DNA from: Microbacteriaceae bacterium
GTDB lineage: Bacteria > Actinomycetota > Actinomycetes > Actinomycetales > Microbacteriaceae
Reading direction: 5' to 3'
DNA: 7,661 nucleotides
Assembly: GCA_003454135.1 (NCBI GenBank)
Contig: DMKW01000218.1
Location: 9,807 to 17,467, forward strand
Below, in pieces: positions 1 to 5,617 of the stretch (its first letter is position 1; each line of letters opens with the position of its first letter). The position numbers were made by a program, and so were the translations under genes. The notes below the pieces were generated by a model, which saw nothing but the letters and a program-made list of their open reading frames with translations, was not told the origin of the DNA and did not search any database.

Positions 1-59
1 GCGACGGCGACGAGAATGGTGAAGGCGCGCGTCGAGAACTTTCTCCGGTGTCTGAGCAT
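1..59 (-). CDS. 5' end of a leftward gene with a signal-peptide-like N terminus (partial)
   Basis: Only the first 19 codons are in the window, and the rest lies beyond the left edge. Read on the minus strand from the ATG at 59-57, the peptide begins MLRHRRKFSTR and continues AFTILVAVA. This is a basic n-region followed by a hydrophobic stretch, as in a Sec signal peptide or a first membrane helix. A purine-rich ribosome binding site (GGGGAAG on the minus strand, about 62-68) sits a few bases upstream of the ATG, which supports the start. The gene is divergent from the sugar-nucleotide operon and shares its intergenic region. The product is probably exported or membrane-anchored. The function cannot be identified from so few residues, and a chance reading frame cannot be excluded. 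Confidence 0.42.
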   Translation of the reverse strand, partial: MLRHRRKFSTRAFTILVAV

Positions 60-133
60 GTCTTCCCCACAAATCACTAATACAACAGCCGACTAAGCTA
101 GTGTGAGGCACTTTGTGCGTCCAGGCTAGCTGC

Positions 134-162
134 CGGACCCTCAAAGCCTCTATTGCTACAAT
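134..162 (+). promoter_or_regulatory. Candidate extended -10 promoter for the operon
   Basis: TACAAT at 157-162 differs from TATAAT at one position and is preceded by TG plus one base (154-156), giving an extended -10 (TGCTACAAT). Seventeen bases upstream is CGGACC (134-139), which shares only the central GAC with TTGACA, so the -35 is weak, as is common with extended -10 promoters. The transcription start would fall near 168-170. This leaves a leader of roughly 130 nt before the gmd start codon. It is the best rightward promoter seen in the region, but no start-site data are available. Confidence 0.45.
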
Positions 163-171
163 CGACCAGAC

Positions 172-180
172 TTATCCACA
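172..180 (+). promoter_or_regulatory. Perfect DnaA-box match (TTATCCACA)
   Basis: The 9-mer TTATCCACA is the high-affinity DnaA box consensus. A poorer match (TTCCCCACA, 63-71, two mismatches) lies in the same orientation near the start of the leftward gene. The perfect box lies only a few bases downstream of the predicted transcription start of the operon. Bound DnaA could therefore interfere with promoter clearance. A single box does not make an origin, and no AT-rich unwinding element or dnaA/dnaN neighbour is visible. It may also be coincidental. Confidence 0.35.
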
Positions 181-210
181 TCCCCGTCGTAGCGTGCCAC
201 GAGCACCAGC

Positions 211-228
211 CAATTGACGCCATTGACG
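211..228 (+). repeat. 9-bp imperfect tandem repeat (CAATTGACG / CCATTGACG)
   Basis: Two head-to-tail 9-bp units differ at one base and each contains TTGACG, a near-match to the -35 consensus. Neither copy has a good -10 at 16-18 bp: the first is followed by GTGTAG/TGTAGA and the second by GGCTGA. A paired regulator site one turn apart is therefore as plausible as a -35 element. It lies in the putative leader of the operon. Confidence 0.35.
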
Positions 229-247
229 CAGGCGTGGTGTAGATCGG

Positions 248-265
248 CTGAGTAGAATTCCTCAG
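248..265 (+). promoter_or_regulatory. TAGAAT -10-like hexamer inside a 5-bp inverted repeat
   Basis: TAGAAT (253-258) fits the actinobacterial TAnnnT -10 pattern and is bracketed by CTGAG (248-252) and CTCAG (261-265). It could be a second, gmd-proximal promoter with a leader of about 34 nt. However, the nearest TTGACG (223-228) is 24 bp upstream, too far for an ordinary sigma-70 promoter, and no TGn precedes the hexamer. Weak candidate only. Confidence 0.2.
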
Positions 266-288
266 AGAAAATTGCCCATTCCACAACC

Positions 289-293
289 GAAGG
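289..293 (+). promoter_or_regulatory. Ribosome binding site of the first gmd
   Basis: GAAGG lies 5 nt before the ATG at 299. It decides the start: an in-frame TTG at 272 would add nine residues (MPIPQPKAT) outside the Rossmann fold and has no comparable site, whereas starting at 299 puts the family-typical KRALITG immediately after the initiator Met. Confidence 0.6.
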
Positions 294-298
294 CCACC

Positions 299-1285
299 AT
301 GAAACGCGCTCTAATCACCGGTATCACCGGGCAGGACGGCCTCTACCTTGCCGAACTGCTCCTGAGCAAGGGATATCGTGTCTTCGGCCTCATCCGCGGC
401 CAGAACAACCCCAAGTACGAACTCGTCGAACGCACCGTTCCTGGAGTCACGCTCCTCACGGGCGACCTCACCGACCTGTCGAGCCTCATGCGCGCGTTCG
501 CAGTCGCGCGTCCAGACGAGGTCTACAATCTCGGTGCGATCTCGTTCGTCGCCTACTCCTGGGAGAACGCCCACCTGACCACCGACGTCACCGGCAAGGG
601 CGTGCTCAACATCCTCGAGGCCGCTCGGCTCTATGCCGGCGACGATATCGGAAGCATCCGCTTTTATCAGGCATCGAGCTCCGAAATGTACGGCAAGGTC
701 CAGCACGTGCCGCAGAGCGAATCAACTCTCCTCTGGCCGCGCTCTCCTTATGGCGTGGCAAAGGTCTTCGGCCACTACATGACGATCAACTACCGCGAGT
801 CCTACGGAATGCATGCATCATCCGGCATCCTGTTCAACCACGAATCGCCTCGCCGCGGACCGGAGTTCGTCACGCGCAAGGTCTCCCAAGCCGTCGCGCG
901 CATCTCCCTCGGGCTCCAGGATGAAATCGTCATGGGAAACCTGGACTCCAAGCGGGACTGGGGTTTTGCGGGCGACTACGTCGAGGCCATGTGGCTTATG
1001 CTGCAACAGGACGAAGCTGACGACTACGTGATCTCCACCGGCGTAACGCACTCCATCCATGATCTCCTGGATGCCGCTTTCAGCGTCGTGGGAATCAGCG
1101 AATGGCGGGATCTCGTCAAGCAAGATCCCCGATTCCTTCGTCCTGCCGAGGTCGACCTCCTGATCGGCGACTCAACGAAGGCGAAGGAGAAGCTCGGTTG
1201 GACCCCGAAGGTGGGCTTCCACGAGCTCATTACGATGATGGTCGAGAGCGATGTTGCGGAGCAGAAAGCTCTGGCCAACCTCTAA
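299..1285 (+). CDS. gmd: GDP-mannose 4,6-dehydratase (first of a tandem pair)
   Basis: This 328-residue cytoplasmic enzyme of the extended SDR family converts GDP-D-mannose to GDP-4-keto-6-deoxy-D-mannose using bound NADP. Visible landmarks are the dinucleotide-binding TGITGQDG (residues 7-14), GDLTD (55-59), YNLGAISFV (76-84), QASSSEMYG with the catalytic Ser/Glu (124-132), the YxxxK pair Y151/K155, the diagnostic NHESPRRG (180-187) followed by FVTRK (190-194), RDWGFAGDYV (219-228) and RPAEVDLLIGD...LGW (281-301). The Arg and Glu of RPAEV belong to the nucleotide-sugar binding region of the family. The NHESPRRG signature separates it from GDP-keto-deoxymannose reductases (Rmd), which carry a GPGQ-type motif here. 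The GLIRGQNNPK loop (30-39) resembles the actinobacterial subtype rather than E. coli Gmd, and the protein is shorter than E. coli Gmd (373 aa). THS is preceded by TGV (248-250) where TGE is usual. It is the first gene of the operon; the second gmd begins 5 nt after its TAA. Confidence 0.93.
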   Translation: MKRALITGITGQDGLYLAELLLSKGYRVFGLIRGQNNPKYELVERTVPGVTLLTGDLTDLSSLMRAFAVARPDEVYNLGAISFVAYSWENAHLTTDVTGKGVLNILEAARLYAGDDIGSIRFYQASSSEMYGKVQHVPQSESTLLWPRSPYGVAKVFGHYMTINYRESYGMHASSGILFNHESPRRGPEFVTRKVSQAVARISLGLQDEIVMGNLDSKRDWGFAGDYVEAMWLMLQQDEADDYVISTGVTHSIHDLLDAAFSVVGISEWRDLVKQDPRFLRPAEVDLLIGDSTKAKEKLGWTPKVGFHELITMMVESDVAEQKALANL

Positions 1286-1290
1286 AAGCC

Positions 1291-2289
1291 ATGATCCGCG
1301 CATTCATCACGGGCATTAGCGGCCAGGACGGCAGCTACCTTGCCGACCAACTCGTCGAGGAGAGGGCCGAGATCCACGGCCTCATCCGAGGCTGGGACAC
1401 GGACAGCCTCGCGCTCGCTAAGCGCTATCCGGGCATTACGTTGCACGATGGTGATCTCGCGGACGCCAACGGGGTGGCGAAGCTCATCCACGACATCGAG
1501 CCGAACGAAATCTACAATCTGGCCGGCATCAGCTCCGTCGCCCAGTCCTGGGAGATGCCGGTTCTGACTGGCGAGATCACGGGCATTGCGGTCGCCGGAA
1601 TCCTGGATGCGTCGCTGCGGCTAAGCGAAGCCACCGGGCGTTCGGTTCGCGTTCTCCAAGCGTCGAGCTCCGAGATGTTCGGCAATCCGGCCGCGTCGCC
1701 GCAATCGGAGTCCACGCCGCTCTCGCCGACGTCACCGTATGGCGCCGCGAAGGTCTACGCCCATCACATGGTGCAGGTGTACCGGGCGCGCGGGCTGGCC
1801 GTGTCCAGCTGCATCTTCTACAACCACGAGTCGCCCCGCCGACCGGAGACTTTCGTCACACGAAAGATCACGGCGTCTGCCGCGCGTATCGCGGCGGGCC
1901 TGCAGGACTCCCTCGAGCTCGGCTCCCTCGATGTCGAACGCGATTGGGGATGGGCACCGGACTACGTGGACGCCATGGTGCGCGCGATCAGGCACGAGAA
2001 CAGCGACGATTACGTCATCGCCACCGGCGTCACCCACACGGTCGCTCACTTTGTGTCAGTCGCGTTTGCCGCGGCCGGCATCGCGGACTGGAAGTCCCAC
2101 GTGCGAGTGAATCCCGCGTTCGTTCGTTCCACCGAGATTTCGAGCATGCTCGGTGATTCGAGTAAGGCGCGACGAATCCTGGGCTGGCGCCCAACCGTGG
2201 ATTTCGACGAACTCGTCGAAATCATGGTGCGCAGCGACATCGAGTCGATTGCCGACGCAGCGATACCGGCAGGTACGGTCGAATCCTGA
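1291..2289 (+). CDS. Second GDP-mannose 4,6-dehydratase-like protein (diverged paralogue)
   Basis: This 332-residue protein is of the same extended-SDR dehydratase type as its upstream neighbour. It keeps the key elements: TGISGQDG (7-14), YNLAGISSV (75-83), QASSSEMFG (123-131), Y150/K154, NHESPRR (178-184) with FVTRK (188-192), RDWGWAPDYV (217-226) and a C-terminal GDSSKARRILGW (288-299). By eye it is only about half identical to the first copy, so this is not a recent duplication. Differences include NHESPRRP in place of NHESPRRG and RSTEISSM in place of RPAEVDLL near the nucleotide-sugar site; the R-x-x-E spacing (R279, E282) is kept. It shares the uncommon TGVTH (245-249) with the first copy. 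The ATG at 1291 begins the typical IRAFITG strand; a longer frame open from 1102 merely overlaps the first gene. The ribosome binding site is weak, so translation probably depends on coupling to the first gene. It may duplicate the dehydratase activity, form mixed oligomers, or have drifted to a related GDP-sugar. I see no evidence that it is the missing reductase. Confidence 0.85.
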   Translation: MIRAFITGISGQDGSYLADQLVEERAEIHGLIRGWDTDSLALAKRYPGITLHDGDLADANGVAKLIHDIEPNEIYNLAGISSVAQSWEMPVLTGEITGIAVAGILDASLRLSEATGRSVRVLQASSSEMFGNPAASPQSESTPLSPTSPYGAAKVYAHHMVQVYRARGLAVSSCIFYNHESPRRPETFVTRKITASAARIAAGLQDSLELGSLDVERDWGWAPDYVDAMVRAIRHENSDDYVIATGVTHTVAHFVSVAFAAAGIADWKSHVRVNPAFVRSTEISSMLGDSSKARRILGWRPTVDFDELVEIMVRSDIESIADAAIPAGTVES

Positions 2290-3419
2290 AAGCCCCACGA
2301 GTCCTCATAGACGCCACCGCGATACCGCGCGATCGCGGCGGGGTGGGACGCTACGTCGATGGAATCGTAGACGCCCTCGTCGACTCCGGCACCGACGTGA
2401 TCGTCGCGTGTCAACCCGGCGACTTGTCCTTCTTCGAATCACGGGGGGTCGCCGCGGTCGCTGGGCCATCCGGTATTCGGCGCGCACCCTTCCGCCTGCT
2501 GTGGGAGCAGATCGGCCTCCCCCGCCTCGCACGCAAGCTCATGGTCGATGTCGTCCATTCACCGCATTACACCTTCCCTCTCCTGCTCGGTATGCCACGA
2601 GTCGTGACGGTGCACGACCTAACATTCTTCACGCTGCCCGGTCTCCATTCGCCGCTAAAGCGAGTCTTCTTCCGTTGGTGGATTCGCGCGGCAAGCAGGC
2701 TGCGGATCACCGTCATCGCCGACAGTCAGGCCACGGCAACCGACTTCGTTCGAATCGCCGGGGCATCGCCCGAGCGCATCACGGTCTCGCACCTCGGCTA
2801 CGACGAGGAACTCTTCCACAGTCCGGATGCCGCGAGCGTCGAGCGGCTCCGCGCGGCGATTCCGGATCTTCCCGACTCGTGGATCGCGTTTCTCGGCACT
2901 CTCGAACCCCGCAAGAATATCGTCGCGCTCATCGACGGCTACCGCGCGGCGACGAAGGACACGACGTCGCCGGCTCCCGCACTTCTGCTCGCAGGCGGCA
3001 CCGGCTGGGACCAAGGCGTCGACCCCGCGATCGCGGCGGCGAGGGCGGAGGGAGCCGACGTGCGCAAGGTTGGATATCTGCCGCTCGAAACACTCTCTGC
3101 CTTTCTCGGCGGTTCGATCGTCTTCGCCTACCCGAGTCTCGGCGAGGGCTTCGGTCTGCCGGTGCTGGAAGCCATGGCAGCCGGCGCGTGCGTCATGACC
3201 ACGGATCGCCTCTCCCTCCCGGAGGTCGGCGGCGATGCCGTGGCATACACCGGAGTATCGTCAGCCGAAATCGCGACGTCGCTGTCTGCCTTGCTCGCCG
3301 ATCCCCAACGGCGTTCGTCCCTTTCCGTTGCGGCGCTGGACCGAGCCAGAGCGTTCACGTGGGCCTCCGCGGCGATCAGGCACACCGCGGCATACTCGAA
3401 GGCGGTGAAGCATGGGTGA
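2286..3419 (+). CDS. GT4-family glycosyltransferase (mannosyl/rhamnosyl-type), probable CTG start
   Basis: This retaining GT-B glycosyltransferase is cytoplasmic or peripheral to the membrane and would transfer a sugar from a nucleotide donor to a growing lipid-linked glycan. Starting at CTG 2286 gives 377 residues. The N terminus reads RVLIDATAIPRDRGGVGRYV (5-24), the usual first strand and glycine-rich donor loop of this group. HDLTFF is at 110-115 and SQATATDF at 147-154. GTLEPRKN (204-211) holds the phosphate-binding Arg/Lys, and EGFGLPVLE (287-295) is the E-x7-E motif. The only conventional start in frame is GTG 2343, which falls inside GGVGRYV, deletes strand 1 and half of the glycine loop, and has a purine run almost touching it rather than at normal spacing. 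CTG 2286 overlaps the preceding TGA as CTGA, mirroring the GTGA and ATGA overlaps later in the operon; CAGGT (2270-2274) is a weak, rather distant ribosome binding site. The function class is sure; donor, acceptor and exact start are not. Confidence 0.85.
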   Translation: MKAPRVLIDATAIPRDRGGVGRYVDGIVDALVDSGTDVIVACQPGDLSFFESRGVAAVAGPSGIRRAPFRLLWEQIGLPRLARKLMVDVVHSPHYTFPLLLGMPRVVTVHDLTFFTLPGLHSPLKRVFFRWWIRAASRLRITVIADSQATATDFVRIAGASPERITVSHLGYDEELFHSPDAASVERLRAAIPDLPDSWIAFLGTLEPRKNIVALIDGYRAATKDTTSPAPALLLAGGTGWDQGVDPAIAAARAEGADVRKVGYLPLETLSAFLGGSIVFAYPSLGEGFGLPVLEAMAAGACVMTTDRLSLPEVGGDAVAYTGVSSAEIATSLSALLADPQRRSSLSVAALDRARAFTWASAAIRHTAAYSKAVKHG

Positions 3420-4257
3420 CGATCGCCTCGCCATCATTTCGGTGACTTACTACTCTGCCGAAATCATCGAATCATTCCTCGATTCCGTCACGGTCGCCTC
3501 GCACACCGTCCCTCGCATCGTTCTCGTCGACAACACCCCCGAGGATGACGGGCTCGGCAGCCGGGTTGGAGACGATCCTCGTGTTGCCGTTGTTCACCCG
3601 GGCTCCAACCTCGGTTACGGGGGCGGGATGAACTACGGGGTCGCCCAACTTCCCCCGGACGTTGACTGGGTCGTTCTTGCCAATCCAGACGTGGTCATGG
3701 CCGAGGGTTCGATCGACGCCTTGCTCGATGCGGCGAGACGCCGACCGGATGCCGCGGCATTCGGTCCCCTGATCCGTGGCGACGACGGAGTCGTCTACCC
3801 GTCCGCGCGCAAGCTGCCGTCGCTTCGCACCGGCATCGGCCACGCAACCTTCGTGCGAATCTGGCCGGGCAACCCGTGGACAACCTCGTATCGAAACGAC
3901 CTCGCCGCGATCGAGGAACGCACCGTCGGCTGGTTGTCCGGAGCATTCCTGCTCATCCGTCGCGAAGCATTCGAGGCCGTCGGTGGGTTCGACGAACGCT
4001 ATTTCATGTACTTCGAGGATGTCGACCTCGGCCGTAACCTCGGACTAGCCGGCTGGAAGAACTTGTACGTGCCGTCTGCGGAGGTGCTGCACCTCGGCGC
4101 ATTGTCCACGAGCAGGTCGGCGCAACTCATGATCAGGGCCCACCACACGAGCGCCTACCGATATCTTTCAAAGCGCTATCACCACTGGTATTTGCTGCCC
4201 GTTCGACTCGTTCTTCGCGTCGGCCTCTGGGCGCGAAGCCACCTTGCGAAGGGCTGA
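3412..4257 (+). CDS. GT2-family glycosyltransferase, WbbL/rhamnosyltransferase-like
   Basis: This 281-residue inverting GT-A enzyme resembles bacterial rhamnosyltransferases such as WbbL, which add a deoxyhexose to a polyprenyl-linked acceptor on the cytoplasmic membrane face. Visible features are the nucleotide-binding start AIISVTYYSAE (7-17) with VDN (39-41), GSNLGYGGGMNYG (64-76), the metal-site equivalent NPD (91-93), GWLSGAFLLIRREAF (173-187), GGFDERYFMYFEDVDLGRNL (191-210) with the acidic FEDVDL typical of the family, and VLHLGA (225-230). There is no membrane helix; the C terminus is basic and aromatic (YHHWYLLPVRLVLRV, 256-270) and may sit on the membrane. ATG 3412 overlaps the end of the GT4 gene by 8 nt, with a GGTGAAG stretch just upstream. 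With a GDP-deoxyhexose supply upstream, the donor may be GDP-linked rather than dTDP-L-rhamnose. This is inference; no dTDP-rhamnose gene is in view. Confidence 0.85.
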   Translation: MGDDRLAIISVTYYSAEIIESFLDSVTVASHTVPRIVLVDNTPEDDGLGSRVGDDPRVAVVHPGSNLGYGGGMNYGVAQLPPDVDWVVLANPDVVMAEGSIDALLDAARRRPDAAAFGPLIRGDDGVVYPSARKLPSLRTGIGHATFVRIWPGNPWTTSYRNDLAAIEERTVGWLSGAFLLIRREAFEAVGGFDERYFMYFEDVDLGRNLGLAGWKNLYVPSAEVLHLGALSTSRSAQLMIRAHHTSAYRYLSKRYHHWYLLPVRLVLRVGLWARSHLAKG

Positions 4258-4265
4258 GGGCACCG

Positions 4266-4781
4266 ATGCCAGACGAATACAATCATGAAGTGACCCGCAC
4301 AGAGCGCGAGCCTCCAGCCGGCATGGAGGGTCAGCCAGGACCCCTGCTGCGCCTGATCCGTGACCGACGGGTGGCGTTTCTCATCGTCGGCTCGGTCAAT
4401 ACCGCCGTGGGATACGGCTGGTTCGTGCTCTTCGAGTTCACGATCGGGCGCTTCTGGGGCTACCTGGCCAGCCTCGCGTTTGCCCACGTCTTCAGCGTCC
4501 TTTGCGCATTTGTGCTCTACCGACGATTCGTCTTCAGAGTGCGCGGCCACGTGTGGCGCGATCTCGGAAGGTTCGAACTTGTCTACCTCGTATCGATTTC
4601 GATCAACTTTGTGCTGTTGCCGCTGCTCGTCGAGTTCGGGCACCTGCCGCCGCTTCTCGCGCAAGCCCTCATCATTTTCGTGACCACTATCATCAGCTAC
4701 TTCGGACACCGCGGCTTTTCCTTCCGCCGGCCGGCGCCGGCACCCACGACGCACAACTCCCCGACGAAAGATATCCAGTGA
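4266..4781 (+). CDS. GtrA-family four-helix membrane protein (putative polyprenyl-phosphate-sugar flippase)
   Basis: This 171-residue integral membrane protein matches the GtrA/DPMS family, whose characterised members are proposed to flip polyprenyl-phosphate-linked sugars across the membrane. Four hydrophobic segments are visible at about 37-57, 65-86, 104-122 and 128-148. Typical motifs are FLIVGSVNTAVGY (38-50), LCAFVLYRRFVFR (79-91) and ISYFGHRGFSFRR (143-155), each repeat unit ending in the aromatic/basic pattern of the family. The charged N-terminal extension of about 35 residues is longer than usual for a core of 120-140 residues. The start ATG has GAGGG (4256-4260) 5 nt upstream, overlapping the previous stop codon. 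The gene is followed by a GT2 and a large polytopic protein, echoing gtrA-gtrB-gtrC order. The sugar carried is unknown. Confidence 0.85.
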   Translation: MPDEYNHEVTRTEREPPAGMEGQPGPLLRLIRDRRVAFLIVGSVNTAVGYGWFVLFEFTIGRFWGYLASLAFAHVFSVLCAFVLYRRFVFRVRGHVWRDLGRFELVYLVSISINFVLLPLLVEFGHLPPLLAQALIIFVTTIISYFGHRGFSFRRPAPAPTTHNSPTKDIQ

Positions 4782-5617
4782 GCACCACCGTCTCCATCGT
4801 CGTTCCCGCCTACAACAATGCCGACTATATCGAGCGCACGATGGACTCGATCCTCGCGCAGACCCACAGCGATCTCGAGATCATTGTCGCCGACCATTCT
4901 TCAACCGACGGCACGTGGGACGTTCTCCAGAAATATCGAACCGACCATCGTGTCACCCTGATTCGCACGGAAGCGGGGGGCGGCGCGCTTGCCAACTGGA
5001 ACCGCGTGAGCCAGGCGGCAACTGGCACGTACATCAAGCTGGTGTGCGGTGACGACCTCATCTACCCGGAAATGGTCGCAGCACAGTTCGACGCGCTCGA
5101 AGCGAATCCGCACGCGGTTCTCGCCGCATCGGCGAGGGACATCATCGATGCGAATGATGCTCCTGTCGTGCGGAACCGCGGTCTCGCGGGCCTAAGCGGA
5201 ACGGTCGACGGCCGTGCGGCCGTGCGGCAAACGGTGGTGTCTGGTGCGAACATTTTTGGGGAGCCAGGCTGCGTGATGATCAGGCGTGAGGTGCTGGAAC
5301 GCGTCGGCTGGTGGGACTCAACCTTTCCCTACCTGATCGACGAAACAACCTATGCTCGCGTCCTGTTCGAGGGAGATCTCGTGGCAGTGCCACGTTCTCT
5401 CGCCGGCTTTCGGATCAGCGACTCGCAATGGAGTGTGAGACTGGCGAAGTCGCAGAGCGAACAGGCCGCGGCGTTTCACCACTGGGTTCACGACGAGCAC
5501 CCCGGCGTCATCTCCCGCGTCGATCTCGTTCGCGGCAACCTTGCGGCGTCGATCACGGCTATTGTCCGTCGACTCGCCTATGTGGCGCTCAGACGACGGA
5601 TGAGCGGAGCCGCATGA
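4778..5617 (+). CDS. GT2-family glycosyltransferase
   Basis: This 279-residue GT-A fold enzyme has a complete N-terminal donor domain: TTVSIVVPAYNNADYIERT (3-21), SILAQTHSDLEIIVADHSST (24-43) with DGT (44-46), and the metal-binding motif CGDDLIYPEM (90-99). An acceptor-side segment GEPGCVMIRREVLERVGWWD (161-180) and the acidic LIDETTY (186-192) follow. The C terminus (about 255-279) is basic and amphipathic, without the two membrane helices found in GtrB-type polyprenyl-phosphate glycosyltransferases. It is therefore probably a peripheral membrane transferase. Translation starts at GTG 4778, overlapping the GtrA stop as GTGA; a frame open further upstream (from 4502) is only a shadow over GtrA. 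The next gene overlaps it as ATGA. Donor and acceptor cannot be read from sequence. Confidence 0.87.
   Translation: MSTTVSIVVPAYNNADYIERTMDSILAQTHSDLEIIVADHSSTDGTWDVLQKYRTDHRVTLIRTEAGGGALANWNRVSQAATGTYIKLVCGDDLIYPEMVAAQFDALEANPHAVLAASARDIIDANDAPVVRNRGLAGLSGTVDGRAAVRQTVVSGANIFGEPGCVMIRREVLERVGWWDSTFPYLIDETTYARVLFEGDLVAVPRSLAGFRISDSQWSVRLAKSQSEQAAAFHHWVHDEHPGVISRVDLVRGNLAASITAIVRRLAYVALRRRMSGAA
5606..5609 (+). promoter_or_regulatory. Ribosome binding site inside the GT2 gene for the membrane protein
   Basis: GGAG lies 4 nt before ATG 5614 within the last codons of the GT2 gene. Together with the ATGA overlap it fixes the start of the large membrane protein and indicates coupled translation. 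Confidence 0.5.

Larger units (their letters stand above)
60..298. other. Divergent intergenic region
   Basis: About 240 bp separate the leftward gene from the first gmd. The region is visibly richer in A/T than the flanking genes and carries no convincing coding frame. It holds an extended -10 candidate reading right, a perfect 9-base DnaA-box match, a 9-bp imperfect tandem repeat, a second TAGAAT -10-like hexamer inside a short inverted repeat, and the ribosome binding site of gmd. For the leftward gene I found only weak promoter candidates, such as TATTAG on the minus strand at 82-77, with no fitting -35. Short alternative hairpins can be drawn in the leader (CCACG 197-201 or CACCA 204-208, each with the segment 233-239). 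They are too short to call a riboswitch. Confidence 0.7.

Noticed and set aside
108..118. Hairpin GCAC-TTT-GTGC as a terminator
   Set aside because: The stem is only 4 bp and is not followed by a T-run, so it is too weak to call in a short divergent region.
172..180. DnaA box as evidence of a replication origin
   Set aside because: There is one perfect box only, no cluster, no AT-rich unwinding region, and no dnaA, dnaN or rep gene nearby.
98..286. 62-codon minus-strand frame in the intergenic region
   Set aside because: There is no clear ribosome binding site, the composition is unlike the G/C-ending codon use of the neighbours, and no domain is recognisable. It also overlaps the promoter and leader features.
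1102..1290. N-terminal extension of the second dehydratase, beginning at 1102
   Set aside because: It is off-frame within the first gmd, with no domain content; the Rossmann fold begins directly at ATG 1291.
1291..2289. Second dehydratase read as the GDP-4-keto-6-deoxymannose reductase (Rmd)
   Set aside because: It has NHESPRR and SSSEMF, which are dehydratase signatures. The reductase family as I know it has a GPGQ-type motif and SSEEYG at these places.
2153..3445. 430-codon plus-strand frame overlapping the GT4 gene
   Set aside because: The translation is Arg/Ser/Pro-rich low-complexity sequence typical of an off-frame reading of high-GC DNA. The GT4 frame has clear family motifs throughout the same interval.
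4179..4754. Long minus-strand frame (191 codons) opposite GtrA, and a similar one at 5578-6090
   Set aside because: Both are rich in Glu, Arg, Asp and His in the way expected for the complement of membrane-protein genes in high-GC DNA. Neither has family motifs, and each lies wholly opposite well-supported genes.
4502..4777. N-terminal extension of the second GT2, beginning at 4502
   Set aside because: The extra residues are an off-frame reading of the GtrA gene. The family fold begins at TTVSIVVPAYNN right after GTG 4778, which forms a GTGA overlap.
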